This document shows positions 1 through 7,746 of a stretch of DNA of 12,229 bases, piece after piece. The position numbers and the translations under genes are program-made. The stretch is taken from the NCBI GenBank assembly GCA_015485035.1, contig WFUI01000205.1, forward strand, positions 1 to 12,229. The letters run 5' to 3'. Each line of letters starts with the position of its first letter. Within the stretch, counting starts at the first letter, position 1. The stretch comes from Mariprofundus sp. Lineage in GTDB: Bacteria > Pseudomonadota > Zetaproteobacteria > Mariprofundales > Mariprofundaceae. The notes under the pieces are model-generated. The model saw only the letters and a list, made by a program, of their open reading frames with translations, did no database searches and was not told where the DNA came from.

Positions 1-78
1 AATCCCGCCCGTCAGCGTTTCCCAACTTCAAGCCCTCGGACGTTGCCCGGGAAAGACCTCCCGCCACCCTAACTGATT
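1..78. other. GC-rich sequence downstream of nrdB, cut by window edge
   Basis: This is the 3' flank of nrdB. On the minus strand it is rich in G and C and contains a short GGGA...TCCC inverted repeat close to the nrdB stop. There is no U tract behind it, so I do not call a terminator. No open reading frame or recognised RNA is visible in the part present. Confidence 0.3.
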
Positions 79-1206
79 TCACCAGCTCAACCCGCCTCCG
101 GTCTGATACTCGGTGACACGTGTTTCAAAGAAGTTCTTCTCCTTGCGCATATTGGCCTGCTCATCCAGCCATGGCAGGGCGTTTTCCGCCCCTGCGAACG
201 GTTCCGCACAGCCCAGCTGTTTAGCGCGCCGGTTGGCGATAAAGCGAAACTGGGCAATATGATTATCGGCTGAATAGCCGAGGATCGGTTCGGGCAACAG
301 ATAACGGGCATAATCGGCTTCGGCCGCCTCGGCCTCGACCCACATCTCGCGCAGCGCCTGTTCATCGAGCGCGATCTGCTCCTCGCGCATGATCTGACGC
401 ACCACCCGGATGCCGAACGCAGCATGCATGACTTCATCGCGCATGATGTATTGCAATTGCTCAGCCGTGCCCTTCATCAGCCCGCGCCGCTGCAGCGAAA
501 AGATCGGTGAGAAACCGTTGTAGAACCAGCTGCCCTCGAATACAGCGGCGAAAAACAGATAGGACATAACAAAATTATTCAGCTCTGCCGGATCCTTCAT
601 ATCTATATCCGAGCGCAGTACCGATTGCATACGCCGGTTGGCGATATCGATCTTGTGATGAATCGCCGGGACCACACGGTAGCGGTTGTAGATTTCACCC
701 TGATCCAGCCCGATCGATTCAATGCAGTGCTGGTAGGTCCAGGTGTGCAGCGCCTCCTCATAGACCTGTCTGGCCTGATAAATCTGCAATTCCGGCGCGG
801 TCATCTTCTCCATCACGGCCAAGCCGATATTGCGCATGGCCAGAATATCGGAGGTAGTCAGGTAGGCCAGTACATTTTCATACACATGCTTTTCTTCCAG
901 TGTCAGCTTGTGATGATAATCGTGCACATCCTGATTCATGTTGATATCCAGCGGCGTCCAGTGGTTCTTGTTGGCATTGAGGAAATACTGCCAGGCCCAC
1001 GGGTAGCGGAACGGAGCCAGCTGATTGATATCGCCCATGCCGCCGATCACGCGTTTATCTTCGGCTCGTACCGGGTTCAGATTGGCTATAGCTGTATCCA
1101 TGCCGCTGACCTGTGCCGTGTTATTGCCCATGTCGATGTCGGCCTGCATCTCAGGGGCGGGGCTAGGGTGTGTTGTCAAAGGGTCATCCCAGTTGAGTGA
1201 TTTCAT
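79..1206 (-). CDS. nrdB: Ribonucleoside-diphosphate reductase, class Ia, beta subunit (NrdB)
   Basis: This is the radical-generating subunit of aerobic ribonucleotide reductase. It holds a diiron-tyrosyl radical cofactor and passes the radical to NrdA for reduction of ribonucleoside diphosphates in the cytoplasm. With the start chosen here it is 375 residues. The ligand set of the family is complete: D120, E151 and H154, then E224, E258 and H261 (the last two in RDEVMH). The radical tyrosine is Y158, in EALHTWTY with the E. coli spacing of E115-H118-Y122. The C-terminus NFFETRVTEYQTGGGLSW is the tail that docks to NrdA. I chose the ATG at 1206 because GGAG lies 5 nt upstream and the nrdA stop is only 11 nt away. 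An upstream in-frame ATG would make 385 residues and overlap nrdA. It is co-transcribed with nrdA and so shares the B12 and NrdR control. Nothing looks broken. Confidence 0.97.
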   Translation of the reverse strand: MKSLNWDDPLTTHPSPAPEMQADIDMGNNTAQVSGMDTAIANLNPVRAEDKRVIGGMGDINQLAPFRYPWAWQYFLNANKNHWTPLDINMNQDVHDYHHKLTLEEKHVYENVLAYLTTSDILAMRNIGLAVMEKMTAPELQIYQARQVYEEALHTWTYQHCIESIGLDQGEIYNRYRVVPAIHHKIDIANRRMQSVLRSDIDMKDPAELNNFVMSYLFFAAVFEGSWFYNGFSPIFSLQRRGLMKGTAEQLQYIMRDEVMHAAFGIRVVRQIMREEQIALDEQALREMWVEAEAAEADYARYLLPEPILGYSADNHIAQFRFIANRRAKQLGCAEPFAGAENALPWLDEQANMRKEKNFFETRVTEYQTGGGLSW

Positions 1207-1211
1207 CGTAT

Positions 1212-1215
1212 CTCC
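1212..1215 (-). promoter_or_regulatory. nrdB ribosome binding site that decides the start
   Basis: On the minus strand GGAG sits 5 nt before the ATG at 1206 and just past the nrdA stop codon (TGA at 1218-1220). It supports the 375-residue NrdB. Translational coupling with nrdA is likely given this distance. Confidence 0.7.
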
Positions 1216-1217
1216 GC

Positions 1218-4031
1218 TCACTGACATGCTTCGCAATCGGGATCAAGGATGGAGCAGACAGACGGCGCTTCATCGATGCCGGCGATATGCTTATCCGTGT
1301 TTTTTTCCACATGCGATGCACCGACCGAGCGCAGGTAATAGGTGGTTTTCAAGCCTCGGACCCAAGCCAGTTTGTAGAGGTTGTCGAGCTGCCTGCCGGA
1401 GGGTTCGGCCATATAGAGGTTCAGGCTCTGGGCCTGATCGATCCATTTCTGGCGGCGGGCTGCTGCCTCGATGAGCCAGCGTGAATCCATCTCGAAGGCT
1501 GTGGCGTATTTGCCTTTCAGTGACTCCGGGATGCGATCGATTTGCTGCACCGATCCATCGTAATACTTCAGATCATTGATCATCACATCATCCCACAGAT
1601 CCAGTGCTTTCAGATCCTCGACCAGCCACGGGTTGATCACGATAAATTCACCCGACAGGTTCGATTTGACATACAGATTCTGATAGACCGGCTCAATACC
1701 CTGCGACACGCCGCAGATATTGGCGATGGTCGCTGTCGGTGCGATGGCCAACACATTGGAATTACGCATGCCGTGCTGTTTGACGGTGTCGCGTAATGTG
1801 TCCCAGTCCAGCCTGCGTGTATCATCCACCTGCAGGTAATCGCCACGGGCTTCGCGCAGCAGTTGCAGCGAATCGATCGGCAGAATACCCCGGCTCCATA
1901 ATGAACCGTCATAACTGGCATAGGTGCCGCGTTCCTTCGCCAGCGCGGATGATGCGCTAATGGCATAGTAGCTGATCAGCTCCATGCTCAGATCGGCGAA
2001 TGTGACCGCCTCATCCGAGGCATAGGACATATTGCACTGACAGAGCGCATCGGCAAAACCCATGATGCCGAGTCCGACCGGTCGATGGCGCATATTCGAG
2101 CGTCGCGCCTGCGGCACGCTGTAGTAGTTATAATCGATGACATTATCGAGCATGCGCATGGCTGTGGTCACGGTCTGTTCAAGACGGTCGCGATCGATTT
2201 CGCCATCGACGATATGACGGGCCAGATTAACCGAACCCAGGTTACAGACGGCGATTTCCTGATCATTGGTGTGCAGGGTGATTTCAGTACACAGATTGGA
2301 GGAGTGTACGATGCCTGCGTGATTGTTGGTGTAGCGGATATTGCACGGATCCTTGAACGTGATCCACGGATGACCGGTCTCGAACAGCATGCCCAGCATC
2401 TTGCGCCACAGCTCAACAGCGCTGACGCTGCGGCTGATACGCATCTCGCCACGCGCAGCCCGGGCTTCGTAAGCCTCATAGGCCGATTCGAATGCCGTGC
2501 CATACAGATCGTGCAGATCCGGTACCTCTTCAGGCGAGAACAGCGTCCATTCTCCCTCTTCGGCCACGCGCTTCATGAACAGATCGGGAATCCAGTTGGC
2601 TGAATTCATATCATGGGTACGGCGACGCTCATCGCCGGTGTTCTTGCGCAGTTCGAGGAAATCCTCGATGTCGATATGCCAGGTCTCCAGATAGGCGCAG
2701 ACCGCGCCCTTGCGCTTGCCGCCCTGATTGACCGCCACGGCTGTATCGTTGGCGACTTTCAGGAATGGCACTACCCCCTGTGAAGAGCCATTGGTGCCCT
2801 TGATATAGGCCCCGAGGCCACGTACGCGTGTCCAATCATTGCCCAGTCCGCCGGCATATTTGGATAGCATCGCATTATCCCGGATAGCGCCATAAATACC
2901 GTCCAGCGAATCGGGTACCGTGGTCAGATAGCAGGAGGACATCTGCGGACGCAACGTGCCTGCATTGAACAGGGTGGGCGTGCTGCTCATGAAATCGAAA
3001 GAAGAGAGCAGTTCATAGAATTCAATCGCACGCGTTTCGCGATCAATCTCGTTGATCGCCAGCCCCATCGCCACGCGCATGAAGAAGGCCTGCGGCAATT
3101 CAAAACGGATCTGTTCATGATGAATGAAATATCGGTCATAGAGCGTTTGCAGCCCCAGATAGGTGAAATTGCTGTCGCGCTCCGGGCGGATGGCGGCGGC
3201 TAACCGGGGCAGATCGTAGCGGCCGAGTTCCTCATCGAGCAGTTCCAGTTTAATGGCACGATGAATATAGCTCCGGAAATAGTCCGGATAGCGCGCTTTC
3301 ATCTCCGACTGCATCGCCTCGACGGCATGGCCTTCGATAAAGCTGAGTGCTTCATGGCGGGCATTATCGAGCAGCAAACGGGCTGCCACCTGGCCGAAGG
3401 CGGGATCGCGTTCGATCATGGTGCGCGCATTCATCACCACGGCGGCGCGGAAATCACTCTCCTTCATGCCGTCAAACAGTTGCTGGCGGATCGCATCATA
3501 GAGCGTCTGCGTATCGACAGCCTCAAGGTCTGCGCAGGATTCATCGATCAGTCGATGCAAGCGCTGCTCATCAAGCAATTGTCGCTGGCCATCTGACATC
3601 AACAGCTCAATCGGCTTGCTCTGCTCAGCAGGCTGATCTGCATCGACGGCGCGTTCGCTGGCGCGGGCGGCGCGATAGAGTACATAGGCACGCGCTACCT
3701 TGTGGTGGCCTTCGCGCATCAGGGCCAGCTCAACCTGATCCTGAATATCCTCAATATGGACCGTACCATTTTCGGGCAGGCGTCGCAGCAGGGCGTCAAC
3801 GACCTGGGCTGTCAGCACATCGACAATTTCATGAATCCGGCGTGATGCCGCTGCGCCGTGGCCTTCGACGGCCAGAAAAGCCTTGGTGATGGCGACCATG
3901 ATTTTACTGCAGTCGAAGGCCGTGACCTTACCGTTGCGGCGCATAACCAGACAGTCCGGCCTGGTTGTTGTACTCGTTGCTAATGGTATGTGAATCTGGC
4001 TGACAGGGGTAATCTGTGAATCGGGTTGCAT
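1218..4031 (-). CDS. nrdA: Ribonucleoside-diphosphate reductase, class Ia, alpha subunit (NrdA), with two N-terminal cone-like segments
   Basis: This is the catalytic and allosteric subunit that reduces NDPs to dNDPs. With the start at 4031 it has 937 residues, longer than the roughly 760 of E. coli NrdA, because of an extended N-terminus. Residues about 27-118 are an ATP-cone. Residues about 141-228 look like a second, more diverged cone, similar to the two-cone layout known in Pseudomonas aeruginosa NrdA. Active-site residues are present: the thiyl-radical C581 with N579 and E583 in SSNLCTEI, the redox pair C367 and C596, and the radical-path tyrosines Y898-Y899. The tail C933/C936 (CEAC) is the thioredoxin/glutaredoxin-reducible pair. 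The ATG at 4031 follows a strong GGAGGAGG site. The open frame runs on to 4223, but that extension is riboswitch leader. The gene is first in an operon with nrdB and lies behind NrdR boxes and a cobalamin riboswitch. Confidence 0.97.
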   Translation of the reverse strand: MQPDSQITPVSQIHIPLATSTTTRPDCLVMRRNGKVTAFDCSKIMVAITKAFLAVEGHGAAASRRIHEIVDVLTAQVVDALLRRLPENGTVHIEDIQDQVELALMREGHHKVARAYVLYRAARASERAVDADQPAEQSKPIELLMSDGQRQLLDEQRLHRLIDESCADLEAVDTQTLYDAIRQQLFDGMKESDFRAAVVMNARTMIERDPAFGQVAARLLLDNARHEALSFIEGHAVEAMQSEMKARYPDYFRSYIHRAIKLELLDEELGRYDLPRLAAAIRPERDSNFTYLGLQTLYDRYFIHHEQIRFELPQAFFMRVAMGLAINEIDRETRAIEFYELLSSFDFMSSTPTLFNAGTLRPQMSSCYLTTVPDSLDGIYGAIRDNAMLSKYAGGLGNDWTRVRGLGAYIKGTNGSSQGVVPFLKVANDTAVAVNQGGKRKGAVCAYLETWHIDIEDFLELRKNTGDERRRTHDMNSANWIPDLFMKRVAEEGEWTLFSPEEVPDLHDLYGTAFESAYEAYEARAARGEMRISRSVSAVELWRKMLGMLFETGHPWITFKDPCNIRYTNNHAGIVHSSNLCTEITLHTNDQEIAVCNLGSVNLARHIVDGEIDRDRLEQTVTTAMRMLDNVIDYNYYSVPQARRSNMRHRPVGLGIMGFADALCQCNMSYASDEAVTFADLSMELISYYAISASSALAKERGTYASYDGSLWSRGILPIDSLQLLREARGDYLQVDDTRRLDWDTLRDTVKQHGMRNSNVLAIAPTATIANICGVSQGIEPVYQNLYVKSNLSGEFIVINPWLVEDLKALDLWDDVMINDLKYYDGSVQQIDRIPESLKGKYATAFEMDSRWLIEAAARRQKWIDQAQSLNLYMAEPSGRQLDNLYKLAWVRGLKTTYYLRSVGASHVEKNTDKHIAGIDEAPSVCSILDPDCEACQ

Positions 4032-4037
4032 ATCGTT

Positions 4038-4074
4038 CCTCCTCCGGATGATATGAACCTGCGAAAAGAAGAGG
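4038..4074 (-). promoter_or_regulatory. nrdA ribosome binding site with a facing anti-RBS strand
   Basis: The Shine-Dalgarno sequence GAGGAGG (4038-4044) is 6 nt before the nrdA ATG at 4031. Upstream, CCTCTTC (4068-4074) can pair with all seven of its bases, with one G-U pair, giving a hairpin that would hide the ribosome binding site. The pairing is seen in the sequence. That it is the off state of the B12 switch is inference, in keeping with the translational mode common for cobalamin riboswitches in proteobacteria. No intrinsic terminator is visible in the leader. Confidence 0.6.
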
Positions 4075-4136
4075 TGAAACGGCAATCGTGTTGCTTGTCG
4101 ATCACGCTGGGCCTTTACGCGAGGCTCGGTGTGGTA

Positions 4137-4153
4137 TCGATGCGTTGCATCGA
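4137..4153 (-). promoter_or_regulatory. Hairpin directly after riboswitch P1
   Basis: A perfect 7-bp stem, TCGATGC-aac-GCATCGA, begins at the base right after the P1 helix of the cobalamin aptamer. In cobalamin riboswitches the element that follows P1 (P13) normally belongs to the regulatory domain. The three-base loop is small for the usual L5-L13 kissing contact, so it may be a spacer helix or part of an alternative fold. Confidence 0.45.
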
Positions 4154-4268
4154 CTATCTCTAAAAGGTATCGGACTGCGGAAGCATGCTTCCTCACCGTT
4201 GCGCGACAGTTCCGGATTCTCACCGGATTCCCTTTTCACACATCATATAGTGCCTGATGTAGAGATAG
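4154..4268 (-). promoter_or_regulatory. Cobalamin (B12) riboswitch aptamer upstream of nrdAB
   Basis: Read on the minus strand, the segment carries the cobalamin aptamer core in order: GGGAATCCGGTGAGAATCC, then CTGTCGCGCAACGGTGA, then AGTCCGATACC. The ends form P1, CTATCTCTA (4260-4268) with TAGAGATAG (4154-4162), nine perfect pairs. AGG and CCT just inside can form a short P2, and GGAAGCATGCTTCC (4179-4192) is a peripheral hairpin. At about 115 nt it is compact. The core matches the conserved B12 motif closely. The nrdA ATG follows 122 nt after P1. It should lower NrdAB synthesis when B12 is plentiful, as known for the Streptomyces coelicolor nrdABS operon. The exact ligand form (adenosyl-, methyl- or hydroxocobalamin) cannot be read from the sequence with certainty. 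Confidence 0.9.
4238..4253 (-). promoter_or_regulatory. NrdR box 2 (proximal), inside the riboswitch 5' segment
   Basis: The minus strand reads GCACTATATGATGTGT, close to the NrdR palindrome (about ACACTATATATAGTGT), with both half-site cores CAC and GTG kept. It lies 31 bp from box 1 (15-bp gap), the three-helical-turn phasing typical of tandem NrdR boxes. It is transcribed as part of the aptamer between P1 and the core. Confidence 0.75.
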
Positions 4269-4284
4269 ACGCAATATATGGTGC
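4269..4284 (-). promoter_or_regulatory. NrdR box 1 (distal), abutting riboswitch P1
   Basis: The minus strand reads GCACCATATATTGCGT, a good match to the NrdR consensus with a central ATATAT. It ends exactly one base before the P1 5' strand. NrdR is the ATP/dATP-sensing repressor of nrd operons; bound here and at box 2 it would cover the promoter and start site. Confidence 0.8.
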
Positions 4285-4314
4285 TCCATGGTGGAGAGCA
4301 AGCTTTTTTGTCAA
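4273..4314 (-). promoter_or_regulatory. nrdAB promoter region (elements not fully resolved)
   Basis: A consensus -35 TTGACA lies at 4309-4314, but the hexamer 18 bp on (CATGGA) is a poor -10. A second option is TTGCTC (4296-4301) with TATATT (4273-4278), spaced 17 bp, the -10 being inside NrdR box 1. The second would start transcription a few bases into P1; the first gives the whole P1. From here up to the metR stop (4315-4392) I see no gene and no terminator, so some read-through from metR is possible. Confidence 0.45.
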
Positions 4315-4392
4315 TGTCTACTTATAAACGAGTAAATACAGGTGGTATACTCTCTTATTTATTGCATCACGGTATGAGGCATTCAACGCCGA

Positions 4393-5334
4393 CTAACACC
4401 CAATTTTGGGGCATTGAGTACCCGTGGAGAGAGGCATCCCATTAGTAGTGACCGCAAGTGAAGCCAGATTGATAAAATCTTGAATGAAAGACAGTTGGGT
4501 ATCTGATTTGCGAACTGCGGCATAAAGCATGCCGTGCAAGCCTTGTTCCCCCAGAGGCAATGAGCATAACTGCCCTGATATGGTTGACTCGTATAAGACC
4601 CAATCTGGCAAGACCGCTACCCCACGCTTGCTGGCGACCAACTGCAATATCATCGCTGTTAATTCCGCATGGCGCACAGCTTTGGGCTCAACCCCTTCGG
4701 GTGTAAGGAAGTACTGAAATATATCCAGTTTACTGCGTGGAACAGGGTAGGTAATCAGTGTTTGATCCGCCAAATCCGAAGGCTGTACAAATGGTTTTCC
4801 AGCCAGGTTATGCTCGGGGTCAACAACCAACCTGCCCTCATAAGGAAATAAAGGCTCAAAGCAAATGCCATCGGTAGTAATCGGATCTGAACTAATCACT
4901 AGGTCAATATCACCTTGTGCCAATGCTGAAATTGCATCAAAACTCATACCCATACGCAAATCCACTTCAATATCAGGCCAGTTTTTCCGATAGCTGCCCA
5001 ATGTGCCCATGAGCCATTCAAAACATGCATGGCATTCAATTGTGATGTGCAAGCGTCCCAGTTCACCGCCAGATATGCGTTTGAGCTCATATTCTGCCTG
5101 GACTATTTGCGGTAAAATATTTTCAGCCAAACTCACCATGCGCTCTCCTGCAGGGGTTAGCTTTAGCGGTTTTCGCCCGCGGAAAAATAAAGGTGTTTCA
5201 AAATAGTTCTCAAACGCCTTAATCTGATGGGAAAGAGCTGATTGGGTGATGTGTAGCTGTTGTGCGGCATCTGCCAATGAACGGCTGTTTGAAATCGCCT
5301 GCAAACTACGTAGATATCTTATTTCTATAAACAT
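4393..5334 (-). CDS. metR: LysR-family regulator MetR, activator of metE
   Basis: This is a 313-residue LysR-type transcription factor. An N-terminal winged helix-turn-helix (about residues 4-62, recognition region SLADAAQQLHITQSALSHQI) is followed by a periplasmic-binding-protein-like effector domain from about residue 93. The stretch TIECHACFEWL closely matches the IECHSCIQWL region of E. coli MetR, and the segment around YPVPRSKLDIFQYFL also corresponds. In E. coli, MetR uses homocysteine as co-effector and activates metE. The gene is divergent from metE with a 95-bp gap, the classic metR-metE layout, which supports the name. A weak purine-rich site (GAAGAG) precedes the ATG at 5334. The sequence is lower in G+C than nrdA. 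It points toward nrdA, and no terminator is visible between them. Confidence 0.92.
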   Translation of the reverse strand: MFIEIRYLRSLQAISNSRSLADAAQQLHITQSALSHQIKAFENYFETPLFFRGRKPLKLTPAGERMVSLAENILPQIVQAEYELKRISGGELGRLHITIECHACFEWLMGTLGSYRKNWPDIEVDLRMGMSFDAISALAQGDIDLVISSDPITTDGICFEPLFPYEGRLVVDPEHNLAGKPFVQPSDLADQTLITYPVPRSKLDIFQYFLTPEGVEPKAVRHAELTAMILQLVASKRGVAVLPDWVLYESTISGQLCSLPLGEQGLHGMLYAAVRKSDTQLSFIQDFINLASLAVTTNGMPLSTGTQCPKIGC

Positions 5335-5429
5335 GAATTCTCTTCATAATTATTATTAATTTCATGAGCTATATTGAACTATCACCAATCGATACATTTC
5401 GCGCAACATTTCATTGGAGGCATAAATAG
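5335..5429. promoter_or_regulatory. metR-metE divergent regulatory region
   Basis: This 95-bp A+T-rich gap must hold both promoters and the MetR operator. It contains an A+T palindrome, AATTA-ttat-TAATT (5348-5361), and the inverted pair TTCA...TGAA (5362-5365 and 5375-5378). Neither is an exact copy of the E. coli MetR site TGAA-N5-TTCA. TATATT (5370-5375) and TTGAAC (5374-5379) are possible metE promoter pieces without convincing partners. The metE ribosome binding site is GGAGG at 5416-5420, 9 nt before the ATG. There is no room for a B12 riboswitch, so metE itself is not under one here. Confidence 0.6.
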
Positions 5430-7718
5430 ATGATACAAACGCACAACCTTGGTTTCCCTCGTATCGGCGATCAACGGTCATTAAAAATTGCGCTGGAACA
5501 ATACTGGAAAGGCAGCATGAGTGCCCAGAATTTGCAACGCACAGCCGCCAGTTTACGCAAACGTCACTGGAAAATTCAGGATCGTGCTGGCATCAGCTAT
5601 ATCCCTGTCGGTGATTTTTCTTTGGATGATCATGTACTGGATACCTCATTGATGCTGGGTGTTATTCCGGAACGATTTGGTTGGCAGGGCGGTGAAGTGG
5701 GCCTCGATACTTATTTCAGGATGGCACGGGGCAGGGCTCCTACCGGGCTTGATACCAGCGCTTGTGAAATGACCAAGTGGTTTGACACCAACTACCATTA
5801 TATCGTACCTGAATTTAGCAAAGATCAGTCGTTTGAACTAGCCTCTAATAAATTGTTTGATGAGGTTTCTGAAGCCCAGTCCATCGGCTATCAGGTTAAA
5901 CCGGTTCTTCTCGGTCCACTAAGCTACTTGTGGCTTGGTAAGGAAAAAGACGAAGGCTTTGACAAGTTGGATTTACTGGAAGGGCTGATTCCAGTCTATC
6001 AGGAAATTCTCGGAAAGCTTCAAGCACAGGGTGTTGCATGGGTGCAGCTTGATGAGCCTGCGTTAATCCTTGATATTGGCGCACAGTGGCGTGATGCGTT
6101 TACTCACTGTTATAAACAGCTGGCAACCCAATCCCCCAAGATATTGTTAACCACTTATTTTGGCGAGTTGCGTGACAACCTTGAATTGGCCTGCACCTTA
6201 CCCGTGCATGGTTTGCACCTTGACGTTGTACGTGCTGGGTCAGAGTTGCAGAAGGTTATCAATGTATTGCCTGAAACACATGTATTATCGATTGGTTGTG
6301 TGGATGGGCGTAATATTTGGCGTACCGATTTGGATCAGGTGTTGGCAGTCTTACAGCCGCTCAAAGAAAAACTTGGGCATCGTTTATGGATTGCACCATC
6401 CTGCTCATTGTTGCATGTCCCCATCGATTTGGAGTGGGAAACTGAATTAGATGGTGAAATCAAATCTTGGCTTGCCTTTGCCAAACAAAAGCTGGGAGAA
6501 GTTTCATTGTTGCAGCAAGCCCTGAATCAAGGAGTAGAAGCTGTTGCCACGCCATTGAAATGGTCTCGGGATATATGCAATCATCGGAAACGTTCAGAAA
6601 AAATACACAATACCCGTGTGCAAGAGCGCCTTAACAATATTCATGATGCCATGACACAGCGACATACTTCATTTGAGACGCGATCTGCATTACAGCAAGC
6701 CTGGCTCAAACTACCGCTCTACCCGACAACCACGATTGGTTCATTTCCACAAACAGCTAATATTCGTGCTATTCGCCGTAAATTCAAAAAGGAAGAAGTG
6801 CAGGAAAACACATACCATGATGCCATGAAGGGGGAAATTAAAAAAGCTATTAATCTTCAGGAAGAGCTGGGGCTTGATGTATTCGTTCACGGTGAACCAG
6901 AGCGCAATGACATGGTAGAATACTTTGGCGAGCTGTTGGATGGATTTGCTTTTACACAACACGGCTGGGTGCAATCCTATGGATCACGCTGTGTTAAACC
7001 GCCGATCATTTATGGTGATGTGAGCAGGCCAGAGCCTATGACCACGGCATGGATTATGTATGCACAATCGCTTACCCAAAAGCCCGTAAAGGGTATGCTG
7101 ACTGGGCCTGTTACTATTCTGAATTGGTCATTTGTTCGTGATGACCAACCACGCAGCGATACATGTGCTCAAATTGCACTGGCTTTACGTGACGAGGTCA
7201 ACGATCTGGAAAAAGTAGGTATACGCATCATTCAAGTGGATGAAGCAGCCCTTCGTGAAGGTCTACCCTTACGCAAGGAAGACTGGCAACATTATCTTGA
7301 CTGGGCTGTGAGGGCGTTTCGTATTGCTGTATCTGGCGTGCAAGACAGCACACAAATTCATACCCACATGTGTTACTCGAATTTTAATGATATCATCGCA
7401 GCGATTGCTGCCATGGATGCTGATGTGATTACCATTGAAACATCGCGCTCCGATATGGCCTTGCTGGATGTGTTCAAATCATTCGATTACCCCAATGCCA
7501 TCGGCCCAGGCGTATATGATATACATTCGCCAAACGTGCCAAGCATTGAACATATCAGTACGCTCATGCAACTGGCAAGCCAGCGCATCCCTGCACAGCG
7601 TTTGTGGATTAATCCTGATTGCGGCTTGAAAACCAGAGCTTGGAAAGAGGTTGAGAAGGCTTTGACTGTCATGGTCGATGCTGCCAGGAAACTACGGGCA
7701 GACCAAGAAGTGCTGTAG
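5430..7718 (+). CDS. metE: Cobalamin-independent methionine synthase MetE
   Basis: MetE is 5-methyltetrahydropteroyltriglutamate-homocysteine S-methyltransferase. It makes methionine from homocysteine without B12, the last step of methionine synthesis. The product is 762 residues, close to the 753 of E. coli. The N-terminal barrel (about 1-380) opens with the typical NLGFPRIG. The catalytic C-terminal barrel (about 425-760) opens with [10 protein letters not shown]. The zinc ligands are present: H646 and C648 in [12 protein letters not shown]670 in TIETSRSDM and C731 in [10 protein letters not shown]604-E605 in [12 protein letters not shown] match the homocysteine/folate site. GGAGG 9 nt upstream supports the ATG at 5430. 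It is divergent from metR, which should activate it when homocysteine builds up. A strong terminator follows 28 bp after the stop. Its base composition is poorer in G+C than nrd or pyc, suggesting a separate history. Confidence 0.98.
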   Translation: MIQTHNLGFPRIGDQRSLKIALEQYWKGSMSAQNLQRTAASLRKRHWKIQDRAGISYIPVGDFSLDDHVLDTSLMLGVIPERFGWQGGEVGLDTYFRMARGRAPTGLDTSACEMTKWFDTNYHYIVPEFSKDQSFELASNKLFDEVSEAQSIGYQVKPVLLGPLSYLWLGKEKDEGFDKLDLLEGLIPVYQEILGKLQAQGVAWVQLDEPALILDIGAQWRDAFTHCYKQLATQSPKILLTTYFGELRDNLELACTLPVHGLHLDVVRAGSELQKVINVLPETHVLSIGCVDGRNIWRTDLDQVLAVLQPLKEKLGHRLWIAPSCSLLHVPIDLEWETELDGEIKSWLAFAKQKLGEVSLLQQALNQGVEAVATPLKWSRDICNHRKRSEKIHNTRVQERLNNIHDAMTQRHTSFETRSALQQAWLKLPLYPTTTIGSFPQTANIRAIRRKFKKEEVQENTYHDAMKGEIKKAINLQEELGLDVFVHGEPERNDMVEYFGELLDGFAFTQHGWVQSYGSRCVKPPIIYGDVSRPEPMTTAWIMYAQSLTQKPVKGMLTGPVTILNWSFVRDDQPRSDTCAQIALALRDEVNDLEKVGIRIIQVDEAALREGLPLRKEDWQHYLDWAVRAFRIAVSGVQDSTQIHTHMCYSNFNDIIAAIAAMDADVITIETSRSDMALLDVFKSFDYPNAIGPGVYDIHSPNVPSIEHISTLMQLASQRIPAQRLWINPDCGLKTRAWKEVEKALTVMVDAARKLRADQEVL

Positions 7719-7746
7719 TCTCAGTGTTCGAAATCCGGGATAGAAT

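Noticed and set aside
1207..1236. Upstream in-frame ATGs for nrdB giving up to 385 residues
   Set aside because: They overlap the nrdA end and lack the GGAG site that sits properly before the ATG at 1206.
3347..3889. Open frame of 180 codons on the plus strand opposite nrdA
   Set aside because: It is antisense to the NrdA N-terminal region, its translation is low-complexity and rich in Arg, His and Gly, and no ribosome binding site or family match is seen.
4281..4308. Plus-strand hairpin-like sequence followed by a T run (terminator-like)
   Set aside because: The stem needs a bulge or mismatches and no plus-strand gene lies upstream. The bases are better explained as part of the nrdAB promoter region on the other strand.
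5335..5429. A B12 riboswitch for metE
   Set aside because: The gap is only 95 bp, lacks the aptamer core, and is already explained as a MetR-controlled divergent promoter. The single aptamer in the window reads into nrdA.
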